Position numbers and translations under genes: made by a program. A DNA stretch of 53,063 nucleotides, taken from assembly GCA_022769285.1 (NCBI GenBank), contig JALEKD010000018.1, forward strand, positions 1-53,063, in the 5' to 3' direction. This DNA comes from Prevotella sp. Its GTDB lineage: Bacteria; Bacteroidota; Bacteroidia; Bacteroidales; Bacteroidaceae. Within the stretch, counting starts at the first letter, position 1; each line of letters opens with the position of its first letter. Below are positions 14,420 through 24,038 of this stretch, one piece after another. The notes beneath the pieces are model-generated. The model was not told where the DNA came from and made no database searches. It was given only the letters and a program-made list of their open reading frames with translations.

Positions 14420-16948
14420 ATGAAAGTGAAACTGACACTGCTTACGATAGCCATAGGGCTATGGATGGCACTGGGGGCGGCGGCCCAGACCAAGGAAACA
14501 ACCTACACCCTGCGTGGCGTGGTGACCGACTCGCTCACCCATGAAGGCGAGCCTTATGCTACGCTCACCATCGTACGCTCCGGAGCCACCGACAAACCTG
14601 TCAAGCAGGCTCTGACCGACCAGAACGGGCACTTCAACATTACGGCCACGGGCACAGGCGAGTACCAGCTACTGGTGCGGGCCGTGGGACGCACTCCCCT
14701 GCAGCGCACCTATACCGTGAGCGCCGCCCAGCATACTATAGATCTGGGCACCCTGCTCATCAGCGATAGCAAGAATGAGTTGCAGACGGTAGAGGTGGTG
14801 GCCTATAAGCCCCTGGTCAAGGCCGATGTAGACAAGATAGCCTACAGCGTGGAGGACGACCCCGAGGCCAACACCAACACAGTGATAGAGATGCTCAAGA
14901 AGGTGCCCATGGTGACTGTAGACGGGCAGGACAACATACGGGTCAACGGCAACAGCTCGTTCAAAATCTATGTGAACGGCAAGCCCAATAACATGATGAC
15001 CAAGAACCCCAAGGAGGTGCTCAAGAGTATGCCTGCGTCGAGCATCAAGAAAATAGAGGTGATAACCAACCCTGGCCCGAAATACGATGCCGAGGGCGTG
15101 GGCGGCATCCTTAACATTGTCACCGAGGGTAAGGGCCCCGAGGGCTATAACGCCACTTTCTCGGGCCGTGCCAACAACAGTAGTTATGGTGGTGGCCTCT
15201 ATGCCACGGTGAAGCAGGGTAAACTGACTATGAGCGTCAACTATAATGCCAGTAGTAACCACTCGCCTAAGGGCTACACTTACTCCGACCGTAGCCAGAT
15301 AGGCACCGATGGCACCGTTACCTCGTCTACCGTGGCCGATGGCTACACCAAGGGACATAGCCTGTGGCAGGGCGGTGACGTTGAGGCCAGTTACGAGATA
15401 GATACTTTGCGACTGATAACGGGGTCGTTCTCGCTCAGCAAGTTTTCCTCTAAAAGAGACGCCCTGAACACGGCCTTCTCGACGGTGCCGGCCACGGGGC
15501 AGCGGCTCTATGGCTATCGCTCGCCCTCGTACAGTAAGGAAAGCTGGGACGACTACAGTGCCAGTCTGGACTACCAGCGCTCTTTCAGTGTCAAGGATCG
15601 GCTGCTCACCCTGTCATACCGGCTTGAGAGTAGTCCGTCGACCTCAGACAGCCGTTATCTCTATACTGACCGCGAGGCCGCTGATGACTGGCAGACTTTC
15701 ATAGACCGTATGCGCGACCAGCGCATGGACGGCGATGAGAACACCATGGAGCATACCTTCCAGATAGACTACACCACGCCCTTTGCCAAGCACCACACGT
15801 GGGAGGCGGGCGTCAAGTACATACTGCGCCGTAACAAGTCGGACAACGACCGCTATAACCTCGGCACCGGCGACAAGGATGAGACCTACGACAGCGACAA
15901 TAGTTCGCACTACCGTCACCACAACGATATCCTGGCTGCCTATACGGGTTATGGCCTTACGTTAGACAAGTGGTCGGCTCGCCTGGGCTTGCGCTACGAG
16001 CACACCCTGCAGAAGGTAGAGTATCTCCTGGGCCGTGGTACCAACTTCCACAAGAGCTTTGACGACCTGGTGCCCTCGGCCCGCCTGGGTTACAAGTTCA
16101 GCGATGCCACCAACCTGTCGGTAGGCTATAAGATGCGCATCAACCGCCCCGGTATATGGTATCTGAATCCCTATCTCGATGACCGCATCCCCGATGCCAT
16201 ATCGCAGGGCAACCCCAACCTGGACACTGAGAAAAGCCACGCTGTAGACCTGCAGTTCAGCAGTTACAATTCTAAACTCACCTATACCCTCACAGGCACC
16301 TACCGGTTTGTCAATAACAGTATAGAGAGTGTAGACCGCCTGGTTAACGACCGCAATATAGAGGGCCTGCCCAATCCTACCGGCAAGGACGTCATCTATT
16401 CATCGTATGCCAACATAGGCCACATCCAGTATGCCGGTCTGATGGCGTATGCCAACTGGACACCCATTACCAATACCCGTATTACCCTCAATGGCAGCGT
16501 GGGCTATAGTCACATGAGCGACGGCCAGTCGCTACGCAACCATGGCTGGTGTACCAACATTGATGCCAGCCTGCAACAGACCTTCGCCAAGACCTGGATA
16601 TTCAACGCGTCGTACTACGTGCAGACCCCGCAGCCGACCCTGCAGGGCAAGGATGCCCGATACCAGTGGTACAACTTCTCGCTGAGCAAGTCGTTTATGG
16701 ACAAGCGGCTCACCCTGACAGCCTATATCATCAATCCGTTTGGCAAGCGCTATTTCTGCTATCGCAGCGAGACCGTGGCCGACAACTTCCGCACTACGGC
16801 CAGCAGCAGCTGGTGCCAGCTGTATTACGGCGTGTCAGTGAGTTTCCGTATTGGCAAGCTCAAAGCCAGTGTGAAGCACACTGAGCGCACCGTGGAGAAC
16901 AACGATGTAAAGCAGGGCGGCGGTGGCAACCAGGGTGGTGGTCATTAA
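14420..16948 (+). CDS. Outer-membrane receptor-like beta-barrel protein (OMP_b-brl_3 type)
   Basis: 842 aa. A signal peptide ends near GAAAQ (about residue 23). Next comes a carboxypeptidase-regulatory-like domain (TLRGVVTDS to about residue 115), a plug-like region with VEVVAYKPLVKADVDK and GVGGILNIV, then a long beta-barrel rich in aromatic and small polar residues. This is the architecture of Bacteroidetes TonB-dependent receptor-like proteins of the OMP_b-brl_3 group. The C terminus is a Gly-rich tail. Start 14420 gives a clean signal peptide; an in-frame ATG at 14399 would add seven mostly Lys/Ile residues and cannot be excluded. No SusD partner is nearby. A paralogue of similar length lies at 41660-44194. 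The ligand is unknown. Confidence 0.87.
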   Translation: MKVKLTLLTIAIGLWMALGAAAQTKETTYTLRGVVTDSLTHEGEPYATLTIVRSGATDKPVKQALTDQNGHFNITATGTGEYQLLVRAVGRTPLQRTYTVSAAQHTIDLGTLLISDSKNELQTVEVVAYKPLVKADVDKIAYSVEDDPEANTNTVIEMLKKVPMVTVDGQDNIRVNGNSSFKIYVNGKPNNMMTKNPKEVLKSMPASSIKKIEVITNPGPKYDAEGVGGILNIVTEGKGPEGYNATFSGRANNSSYGGGLYATVKQGKLTMSVNYNASSNHSPKGYTYSDRSQIGTDGTVTSSTVADGYTKGHSLWQGGDVEASYEIDTLRLITGSFSLSKFSSKRDALNTAFSTVPATGQRLYGYRSPSYSKESWDDYSASLDYQRSFSVKDRLLTLSYRLESSPSTSDSRYLYTDREAADDWQTFIDRMRDQRMDGDENTMEHTFQIDYTTPFAKHHTWEAGVKYILRRNKSDNDRYNLGTGDKDETYDSDNSSHYRHHNDILAAYTGYGLTLDKWSARLGLRYEHTLQKVEYLLGRGTNFHKSFDDLVPSARLGYKFSDATNLSVGYKMRINRPGIWYLNPYLDDRIPDAISQGNPNLDTEKSHAVDLQFSSYNSKLTYTLTGTYRFVNNSIESVDRLVNDRNIEGLPNPTGKDVIYSSYANIGHIQYAGLMAYANWTPITNTRITLNGSVGYSHMSDGQSLRNHGWCTNIDASLQQTFAKTWIFNASYYVQTPQPTLQGKDARYQWYNFSLSKSFMDKRLTLTAYIINPFGKRYFCYRSETVADNFRTTASSSWCQLYYGVSVSFRIGKLKASVKHTERTVENNDVKQGGGGNQGGGH

Positions 16949-16977
16949 CTCCGCCCCACCGCATCCACGGACAGCCT

Positions 16978-17024
16978 GCGCCGGTGCCAATCAGCATTAA
17001 ATGAGGGGTACCGGCGCTTTTTTT
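16978..17024 (+). terminator. Intrinsic terminator after the receptor gene
   Basis: GCGCCGGTGCC (16978-16988) pairs with GGTACCGGCGC (17007-17017) over 11 bp with one G-U pair, followed directly by seven T. A textbook rho-independent terminator. Confidence 0.9.
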
Positions 17025-17035
17025 CGTCTATTTCC

Positions 17036-17066
17036 TTGCTCATATCGGCCAAATGGTCTATCTTCG
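17036..17066 (+). promoter_or_regulatory. Promoter of the DUF4251 gene pair
   Basis: TTG (17036-17038), a 20-bp spacer and TATCTTCG (17059-17066, one base off TAnnTTTG) lie directly after the terminator and 33 bp before the start codon. Confidence 0.55.
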
Positions 17067-17099
17067 TAGACAGAAACACCATAAATATAAGAATAGCGT

Positions 17100-17609
17100 A
17101 TGAAGAAGTTACTGTTAATAGTGATGGCCCTCGTATTAGTGGCCGCCGGAGCCACAGCCCAGGAGACCAAGGAAAGCCGCGCCGCACGCAAGGCTAAGAT
17201 GGCCAAGGATATAGAGCTACTGATGACCAACAGCCACTTTGGGGTGGTGGTCAACGAGGCTTATCCGCGTGGCCTCTCACCGATAGCCATCAACTACGAC
17301 CGTGGCCTTACCGTACACGGCGACAGCCTCTACTCTAACCTGCCTTACTACGAGGGCTCGTACCAGTTGTCGAGTAGCCGCGACAAGTCGCTCCGCTTCA
17401 ACGTGATGATGGAAAAGTGCGTCATAGGCAAGCGCCGCAACGGCCAGTGGGTAGCTAAGATTAAGGCTCACGACGAGAGTGACACTTATCGCTACGAACT
17501 GACCGTCAACACCAATGGCCGCATAGACCTCTTTGTGCGCACGGGCAAGGGCCGAGCCATACGTTACACCGGCATCCTCACTACGGGCTTTAAGAAGACT
17601 GAAGATTAA
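17100..17609 (+). CDS. DUF4251 protein, secreted
   Basis: 169 aa with a cleavable signal peptide (hydrophobic core, ending near ATAQ at residue 21). The remainder matches the DUF4251 family, known mainly from Bacteroidetes and of unknown function. Recognisable blocks are NYDRGLTVHGDSLYSNLPYYE and a C-terminal GRIDLFVRTGKGRAIRYTG. It is followed after 13 bases by a clear paralogue at 17623. The mature protein is expected in the periplasm. Confidence 0.85.
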   Translation: MKKLLLIVMALVLVAAGATAQETKESRAARKAKMAKDIELLMTNSHFGVVVNEAYPRGLSPIAINYDRGLTVHGDSLYSNLPYYEGSYQLSSSRDKSLRFNVMMEKCVIGKRRNGQWVAKIKAHDESDTYRYELTVNTNGRIDLFVRTGKGRAIRYTGILTTGFKKTED

Positions 17610-17622
17610 TCCAATAGTAACT

Positions 17623-18123
17623 ATGAGAACAACCATCTTATCAATGGCCACGGCCCTGTTGCTTGTGGCCTGTGGTACCCCACGGCTCAGCGTGGCCGAG
17701 AAGGCAGCCCGCCTCGCGGTTCAGATGCAGCAGATGGACAGTTTGGTACGGGGCATGCGCTTCGGTATCGAGGTCAACGCCGCCTTTCCCCAGCGTGGCA
17801 ACATGGTGAACCTCAACTACGACTACGGCATCCAGGTACATGGCGACACCCTGCGCTCGTATCTGCCCTACTATGGCCGCGCCTACCAGATACCCTATGG
17901 GGGCGGCAAGGCCCTCGACTTCAGCGAGCGCATCCAGCGCTATACCCTTACCCAGGGCAAGAAGGGCGAGCAGCAGTTGCAGATGTGGGTCGAAAACGAC
18001 GAGGATGCCTATGTCTACACACTGAAAGTGTACGCCGGTGGCAACATAGACCTGACCGTCGAGTCTCATCAGCGCGACCGCATACGTTTTACGGGTCAGC
18101 TAACAGCGGAGGCTGACCGATGA
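17623..18123 (+). CDS. DUF4251 lipoprotein, paralogue of the gene before it
   Basis: 166 aa. A lipoprotein signal ends LLLVAC (C17). The body aligns with the 17100 protein throughout: NYDYGIQVHGDTL, YLPYYGRAYQ and GGNIDLTVESHQ...RIRFTG correspond block by block. The pair therefore arose by tandem duplication, with one copy soluble and one lipid-anchored. Start 17623 was chosen because it yields the signal peptide; the longer frame from 17533 would run into the previous gene. The stop overlaps the next start (ATGA, 18120-18123), which indicates coupled translation with the TonB_C-like protein. Confidence 0.83.
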   Translation: MRTTILSMATALLLVACGTPRLSVAEKAARLAVQMQQMDSLVRGMRFGIEVNAAFPQRGNMVNLNYDYGIQVHGDTLRSYLPYYGRAYQIPYGGGKALDFSERIQRYTLTQGKKGEQQLQMWVENDEDAYVYTLKVYAGGNIDLTVESHQRDRIRFTGQLTAEADR

Positions 18124-19229
18124 GGCGGCAATTGTTACTATTGGTACTGATGGGCACGCTGACGGCTATGGCCGGCAGCCGCTATGGCATGCGCTATGTA
18201 AAGGGCCACTGGCTCTATCAGAAGGGGAGCGATACCAATGTAATAGATATGGATCTGGAGTGGCCCGAGATGATAGACGGAACCATGGCTGTACCCCTAC
18301 AGCGCGAACTTACGCAGATGTTGTTCGGTGTGGCATCGTCCACGATGGACTCGGCCCGCACTGTCTTCTTCGACCGGTTCGGTCAGCCCGTTAGGCGGCA
18401 GTTTGAGACTATCCCTGACGACAGCCGTTTCTGCTACGTTACCTGCAAGTTGCAGTTGCTGGGGCATAGTTATAGTCGATATGTGTCTTTCCGCGTGTCG
18501 TATCAGTGCAGTCCCGAGCAGCACTCTACCCAGAAGGGCGACACCATTCAGGCTCTAATCACCTACGATATGGTTAACGGCAAGGTGATGCACACTGCTG
18601 ACCTGTTGCGGGTAAACAGGTTGCGTGACGGATATGCCGATGAGACACTGATATACGCCCTGCTTGCCGGGGCCGATGTGCAGTTGCCAGCGCAGATATA
18701 TGCCTTACAGGTAGGCGATGCATGTCTGGCTGAGGGCGGTGTGCTGATAGACATGTGCTGTGAGGCCGATGATGGGGTGGTACCCTTTACAACTACGGTG
18801 GCGGTCGACAAAGTGAGAAGTCTGCTCACCAAGGCAGGGCGCCGTCTGATAGAGGGCGCGCCGAGGGCCGAGGGTACGGGTACGTATGCCCTGCCTATGG
18901 TGATAGGCACAGATACTATATATAATAAGGTGGACGAGGAGCCACGGTTTGAAGCAGGCGGTATGAGCCTGGCAGAGTACGTACGGCGAAACCTGCAGTT
19001 ACCCGAAGGCTCTCGGCTGACTCCTATTGGGGCTCGGCAGGCCATCGTGGCCTTTGTGGTCGATGCTCTGGGCCGGGCCGTAGAACCCCGCATACTTTTC
19101 TCGGCATCTCCGGAGATAGACCGCGAGCTGGTGCGCCTGGTAAGGCTTATGCCGGCCTGGAATCCCGCTGTCAAGGGTGGTCGTAAGGTGGGCGTTTGGC
19201 GCAAGTTGCCCATCACGATAAATGGCTGA
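18120..19229 (+). CDS. Exported protein with C-terminal TonB_C-like domain
   Basis: 369 aa with an N-terminal signal peptide (LLLLVLMGTLTAMAGS). The middle region (about 25-260) is a mixed alpha/beta domain I do not firmly recognise; it has some DUF3298-like character. The C-terminal 100 residues follow the Bacteroidetes energy-transducer pattern: GGMSLAEYVRRNLQLP, then AIVAFVVDALGRAVEPRIL, DRELVRLVRLMPAWNPA and a final LPITI. Unlike true TonB it has no membrane anchor followed by a Pro-rich spacer, so it probably does not transduce energy itself. It is translated with the DUF4251 pair. A copy of TATATAATAAGGTG lies inside the gene at 18919. Confidence 0.72.
   Translation: MRRQLLLLVLMGTLTAMAGSRYGMRYVKGHWLYQKGSDTNVIDMDLEWPEMIDGTMAVPLQRELTQMLFGVASSTMDSARTVFFDRFGQPVRRQFETIPDDSRFCYVTCKLQLLGHSYSRYVSFRVSYQCSPEQHSTQKGDTIQALITYDMVNGKVMHTADLLRVNRLRDGYADETLIYALLAGADVQLPAQIYALQVGDACLAEGGVLIDMCCEADDGVVPFTTTVAVDKVRSLLTKAGRRLIEGAPRAEGTGTYALPMVIGTDTIYNKVDEEPRFEAGGMSLAEYVRRNLQLPEGSRLTPIGARQAIVAFVVDALGRAVEPRILFSASPEIDRELVRLVRLMPAWNPAVKGGRKVGVWRKLPITING
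18919..18932 (+). repeat. TATATAATAAGGTG motif, copy 3 (inside a gene)
   Basis: Exact 14-mer lying within the coding sequence, read there as I-Y-N-K-V. The bases before it extend the TA run to 18917. Confidence 0.5.
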
Positions 19230-19376
19230 AAGGCTCTGGCAAGTGTGCTGAGTACTGCGGTCATTTCTCTGATAATAACCAGCGTTTTAGTGGTAATAAT
19301 AGCTATAATAGAGACCACCGATACAATTAATGTTAAAATCATGGTGGGCGCGAATGTCGTTATGGGAAAATTTTAG

Positions 19377-19384
19377 TAACTTTG
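19377..19384 (+). promoter_or_regulatory. -7 box of the RND efflux operon
   Basis: TAACTTTG matches the Bacteroidetes -7 consensus exactly. No good -33 TTTG is present at the normal distance. The start codon is 92 bp downstream, behind an A/T-rich leader (19385-19476). Confidence 0.65.
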
Positions 19385-19476
19385 CGTCATCGAAAAACTT
19401 TATGGATAAAAAAGTTTTCTTTTCCATGGTAAGTTTTTAGGGTACAAATACAATTATATTAATAACAATAATAGGT

Positions 19477-20688
19477 ATGAAAACTAAAAGTGTTTTGTTT
19501 GTTGCGGCTCTTGCAGCCCTTGCAACGTTGACATCATGTGGCGGAAGCAAAAAAGGAGGTCTGCCCAATTTCGGCGATGATGAGTTTGCCGTGAGCACTA
19601 TCTCAGCTTCTAACGCTACCTTGCAGACTACCTATCCGGCTACTCTCAAGGGTATTCAGGATGTAGACGTGCGCCCCAAGGTATCGGGCTTTATTACTAA
19701 GGTGTGTGTACATGAGGGTCAGACAGTGGCCGCAGGTCAGGTGCTGTTTACCATAGACAGCGAGACTTATCGCGCAGCCGTGCGCCAGGCTCAGGCAGCA
19801 GTGAATACAGCCAAGGCTCAGCTGGGTACGGCTAAGCTCACCTATCAGAACAACAAGAAACTTTTTGACAGCAAGATTATAGGTCAGTACGAGCTCTCCA
19901 GCTCAGCCAATAGCTATGCTACTGCTCAGGCTCAGGTGGCCCAGGCAGAAGCAGCATTAGCTTCGGCACGCGAGCAGTTGGCCTGGTGCTCGGTTAAGAG
20001 CCCGTCGGCAGGTGTCGTCGGCAGTCTGCCTTTCAAGGAAGGTGCGCTGGTGAGCGCTCAGGGACAGGCCCTTACCACCGTATCTAACACCAGTACCGTC
20101 GAGGTGTTCTTCTCGGTAGCAGAGAAAACCATCTATGACCTTACTAAGAACAAGGGCAATATGCAGGCTGCCATCGCCTCATTCCCTGAGCTCAAGCTGC
20201 GGATGGCTGACGGCTCCATCTACAACCATCCGGGTAAGGTGGTAAAGATGAGCGGTGTGGTAGATGCTGCTACTGGTTCGGTGTCACTGATTGCCCATTT
20301 CCCCAATCCGGAGAGATTGCTCAAGAGTGGTTATACCGGACAGGTGGTAATACCTAATATAAATAACAGCGCCATCGTGATTCCCCAGGAGGCTTGCTCG
20401 CAGGTGCAGGACAAGATTTTTGTCTATGTAGTAGGCAAGGACAACAAGGTGAAGTACACCGAGATTAAGGTGAACCCTCAGGACGATGGTGTGAACTATA
20501 TCGTAACTTCAGGACTTAACATAGGCGACCGTATCGTGGTCAAGGGTATCACCAAGCTCAGCGACGGCATGCAGATTAAGCCCATCACCGTAGAGCGTTA
20601 TAACCAGAAGATAGCCGAGGCCACCAAGATGGCCGAGACACAGGACAACGCCCACGACTTCGCAGCTACCATGAGTGGTAAGAAGTAA
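19477..20688 (+). CDS. RND efflux periplasmic adaptor (membrane fusion protein), lipoprotein
   Basis: Links the inner-membrane pump to the outer-membrane channel in a tripartite efflux system; 403 aa. The signal ends LATLTSC (C21), followed by a Gly/Ser/Lys linker. A lipoyl-like half-motif (KGIQDVDVRPKVSGFITKV) precedes an alpha-helical hairpin rich in Ala/Gln (about 105-170). Next come the second lipoyl half (SPSAGVVGSLPFKEGALVS), a beta-barrel domain and a membrane-proximal domain. It is the first gene of a three-gene operon with the pump and a TolC-like channel, so it is AcrA/MexA-like. Its codon use leans to T-ending codons more than its neighbours, which fits good expression. Confidence 0.95.
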   Translation: MKTKSVLFVAALAALATLTSCGGSKKGGLPNFGDDEFAVSTISASNATLQTTYPATLKGIQDVDVRPKVSGFITKVCVHEGQTVAAGQVLFTIDSETYRAAVRQAQAAVNTAKAQLGTAKLTYQNNKKLFDSKIIGQYELSSSANSYATAQAQVAQAEAALASAREQLAWCSVKSPSAGVVGSLPFKEGALVSAQGQALTTVSNTSTVEVFFSVAEKTIYDLTKNKGNMQAAIASFPELKLRMADGSIYNHPGKVVKMSGVVDAATGSVSLIAHFPNPERLLKSGYTGQVVIPNINNSAIVIPQEACSQVQDKIFVYVVGKDNKVKYTEIKVNPQDDGVNYIVTSGLNIGDRIVVKGITKLSDGMQIKPITVERYNQKIAEATKMAETQDNAHDFAATMSGKK

Positions 20689-20727
20689 GTATATAGTAAT
20701 GTAACGGATAAGAAAAAACGGTAAATT

Positions 20728-23700
20728 ATGACATTTACAAACTTTATAAAACGCCCGGTACTGTCGACGGTGGTTTCCATCTTCTTCGTGCTGCTGGGTA
20801 CCATCGGCCTGTTATCGCTGCCTATCGAGCAGTATCCTAATATCGCGCCGCCTACCATCATGGTGTCGACCACCTATCAGGGTGCCGATGCCCAGACGGT
20901 TCTTAATTCGGTTGTTGCCCCGTTGGAGGAGAGTATCAATGGTGTGGAGAATATGACCTACATGACATCGTCGGCATCTAACTCTGGTTATGCGCAGATT
21001 ACGGTCTACTTTAAGCAGGGCTCAGACCCTAATATGGCTGCCGTGAACGTGCAGAACCGTGTATCGCAGGCTCAGGCACTGCTGCCTGCCGAGGTTACCC
21101 GTGTGGGAGTAACGGTGACCAAGCGTCAGAGCTCTAACGTTATCATGTTCGCCCTGAGCTCTGATGACGGACGTTATGATGACCAGTTTGTGACCAACTA
21201 TGCGCTGATTAATGTTATCCCTGCCTTGAAGCGAATCAATGGTGTGGGTGATGTGCAGAGCCCTTCGACACGTAACTACTCTATGCGTATCTGGCTGAAG
21301 CCTGAGAAGATGAAGGAATACGGCTTGATTCCTTCTGATATTTCTAACGCCTTGGCTGAACAGAACATCGAGGCTGCCCCAGGTAGTTTTGGTGAGAGTT
21401 CGGATATGCAGTACGAATATACTCTGCGCTATAAGGGCCGTCTGAAGACTCCTGTAGAGTATGAGAATATTATGATTAAAAGTACCACCACAGGCCAGAC
21501 ACTTCGTCTGGGCGATGTGGCAAAGGTAGAACTCGGTGGTCTGCAGTATAATGTGAACCTTCTGAACAATGGCCAGCCTGCAGTGATGGGTATGGTACAG
21601 CAGATAGCGGGTTCAAATGCTACTCAGATAGCCAGCGATGTCAAGGCCCAGTTGGAGGAACTGAGCAAGAACTTCCCCCCGGGTCTGAAATATACGGTCT
21701 TGATGGATGTTACGGAGTTCCTGTTTGCTTCTATTGAGGAGGTAATCTTTACCCTGTTTATCACCCTGGCCCTGGTGTTCTTGGTGGTGTACATCTTCTT
21801 GCAGGACTTCCGTTCTACGCTGATACCTATGATAGCCGTGCCTGTGGCCCTGATAGGTGCGTTCTTCTTCCTGTGGGTATTTGGATTCTCCATCAACCTG
21901 CTTACGCTATCGGCCCTGTTGTTGGCCATCGCCATTGTGGTCGATGATGCCATCGTGGTGGTCGAGGCAGTTCACGCTAAGCTCGACCAGGGATACAAGA
22001 GTGCTATGACGGCAGCCATTGATGCCATGAACGAGATATCGGGAGCCATCATCTCTATTACGTTGGTGATGTCGGCTGTGTTTGTACCTGTATCATTCAT
22101 CGGTGGTACCTCGGGTTACTTCTATCGTGAGTTTGGTGTTACCATGGCTGTGTCTATCGTTATCTCGGCCATCAACGCCCTTACCCTGTCACCGGCCCTC
22201 TGTGCCATGTTGCTCAAGCCCCATGAGGAAGGCCACGAGAAGAAAGCCAAGTCATTCGTTGACCGCTTCCACGAGGGCTTCAACTATCAGTTTGATAAGA
22301 TTACCAATAAATATAAGGGCTGTGTACAGTGGATTATCAACCATGGCATGATAGTAGGTGGTGCGGTAGTGGCTGGTATTGTAGCCCTGGTAGTGCTGAT
22401 GTCTACCACCAAGACCGGTCTGGTACCCGATGAGGATACCGGAACCCTCTTTGCCTGTATATCGACGGCCCCTGGTACCACCCAGGAGCGTACTGCCGAG
22501 GTAGTGAAGCAGGTAGACAAAATGTTGGCTGCCAACCCAGCCGTCCAGGCCCGTAATGCCATCATGGGCTATAGCTTTATCGGTGGTGCAGGCTCTAACC
22601 AGGGTACTATCGTTATCAAACTGAAACCCTTTGTCGAGCGTCCTGGTGGTTTCTTCCACCGTATTAAGTGTGCCCTTACTGGTGGTGGTATCGAAGCTTT
22701 GTTTGTAAATCCCATGGAGTCGACCTCTGTACTGGGAATGATATACAAGCAGACTGCCACGATTAAGGATGCACAGGTATTAGCCTTCGCGCCGCCTATG
22801 ATTTCTGGTTTCTCGGTTCAGAATGGTATCACTATGACCATGCAGGACAAGACCGGTGGCGACCTGAACCGCTTCTACACCAACGTGAAGAACTTCTTGA
22901 AGGAACTCAATGCCCGTCCGGAGATACAGACAGCCCAGACTCAGTATAACCCGAACTATCCCCAGTACATGGTAGATGTCGATGTGGCTAAGACTAAGCA
23001 GGCTGGAATTTCGCCCTCATCGGTTCTGACCGTAATGCAGGGTTATCTCGGTGGTCTCTACGCATCTAACTTCAATGCCTATGGTAAACTCTACCGCGTT
23101 ATGATACAGGCCGGCCCCGAGAGCCGTATGCGCCCCGAGGACATGAACAACATCTATGTGCGCTGTGCTGACGGCACCATGAGTCCCATCAGTGAGTTTG
23201 TAACCTTGAAGAAAGTGTTCGGACCGTCTAACATCACCCGCTTCAACCTGTTTACCTCTATGGATGTATCAGTAACACCTAACAGCGGTTACTCTACAGG
23301 TGATGGTATGAAGGCCATTGCCGAGGTGGCTAAGAACACCCTGCCCGATGGTTACGGTTACGAGTACTCTGGTCTTACTCGTTCTGAGGCTGAGTCTAGC
23401 AACTCTACCGGCTTGATTTTTGCATTGTGTATCGTCTTTGTGTATCTAATCTTGAGTGCTCAGTACGAGAGCTATATTCTGCCCCTGTCGGTAGTATTGT
23501 CTATCCCGTTCGGTCTGGCTGGTGCCTTTATCTTTACCGACATCTTCGGGCACTCCAATGATATCTACATGCAGATTTCGCTCATCATGCTGATAGGTCT
23601 GTTGGCCAAGAACGCCATCCTTATAGTACAGTTTGCCCTTGAGCGCCGCCGTACGGGTATGGCCATCAAGTACTCGGCCATCCTGGGAGCCGCAGCCCGT

Positions 23701-24000
23701 CTGCGTCCTATCCTGATGACCTCACTGGCTATGGTTATCGGTCTGTTGCCTCTGATGTTTGCTTCCGGTGTAGGCAAGAATGGTAACCAGACTCTGGGCG
23801 CCGCCGCTGTGGGAGGTATGTTGATAGGTACTATCGTTCAGATATTCGTAGTGCCCGCCCTCTTTGCCATATTCGAGTGGCTGCAGGAGCGCATCAAACC
23901 TCTGACCTTCGACGATGAGGTTAACGATGAGGTTGCCGTAGAGCTGGAACAGTATGCCTGCGCCGCCCATCGCAAGAATGGTAACGCTCAGAACCAATAA
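20728..24000 (+). CDS. RND multidrug efflux pump, HAE1/AcrB family
   Basis: Inner-membrane proton-driven drug exporter, 1090 aa, slightly longer than E. coli AcrB (1049). The N terminus FIKRPVLSTVVSIFFVLLG is the typical first membrane segment. The TM4 proton-relay pair D406/D407 is intact in AIVVDDAIVVVEA. The second repeat shows GLTRSEAESSN and the TM segments AGAFIFTDIFG and LIGLLAKNAILIVQF. The C-terminal extension (about 1050-1090) is acidic. It lies between the adaptor (39 bases upstream) and a TolC-like lipoprotein (38 bases downstream). The substrate range cannot be read from sequence. Confidence 0.97.
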   Translation: MTFTNFIKRPVLSTVVSIFFVLLGTIGLLSLPIEQYPNIAPPTIMVSTTYQGADAQTVLNSVVAPLEESINGVENMTYMTSSASNSGYAQITVYFKQGSDPNMAAVNVQNRVSQAQALLPAEVTRVGVTVTKRQSSNVIMFALSSDDGRYDDQFVTNYALINVIPALKRINGVGDVQSPSTRNYSMRIWLKPEKMKEYGLIPSDISNALAEQNIEAAPGSFGESSDMQYEYTLRYKGRLKTPVEYENIMIKSTTTGQTLRLGDVAKVELGGLQYNVNLLNNGQPAVMGMVQQIAGSNATQIASDVKAQLEELSKNFPPGLKYTVLMDVTEFLFASIEEVIFTLFITLALVFLVVYIFLQDFRSTLIPMIAVPVALIGAFFFLWVFGFSINLLTLSALLLAIAIVVDDAIVVVEAVHAKLDQGYKSAMTAAIDAMNEISGAIISITLVMSAVFVPVSFIGGTSGYFYREFGVTMAVSIVISAINALTLSPALCAMLLKPHEEGHEKKAKSFVDRFHEGFNYQFDKITNKYKGCVQWIINHGMIVGGAVVAGIVALVVLMSTTKTGLVPDEDTGTLFACISTAPGTTQERTAEVVKQVDKMLAANPAVQARNAIMGYSFIGGAGSNQGTIVIKLKPFVERPGGFFHRIKCALTGGGIEALFVNPMESTSVLGMIYKQTATIKDAQVLAFAPPMISGFSVQNGITMTMQDKTGGDLNRFYTNVKNFLKELNARPEIQTAQTQYNPNYPQYMVDVDVAKTKQAGISPSSVLTVMQGYLGGLYASNFNAYGKLYRVMIQAGPESRMRPEDMNNIYVRCADGTMSPISEFVTLKKVFGPSNITRFNLFTSMDVSVTPNSGYSTGDGMKAIAEVAKNTLPDGYGYEYSGLTRSEAESSNSTGLIFALCIVFVYLILSAQYESYILPLSVVLSIPFGLAGAFIFTDIFGHSNDIYMQISLIMLIGLLAKNAILIVQFALERRRTGMAIKYSAILGAAARLRPILMTSLAMVIGLLPLMFASGVGKNGNQTLGAAAVGGMLIGTIVQIFVVPALFAIFEWLQERIKPLTFDDEVNDEVAVELEQYACAAHRKNGNAQNQ

Positions 24001-24038
24001 GAGAGGTATCACATCCAATATAACTCAAAGTAAGAACA

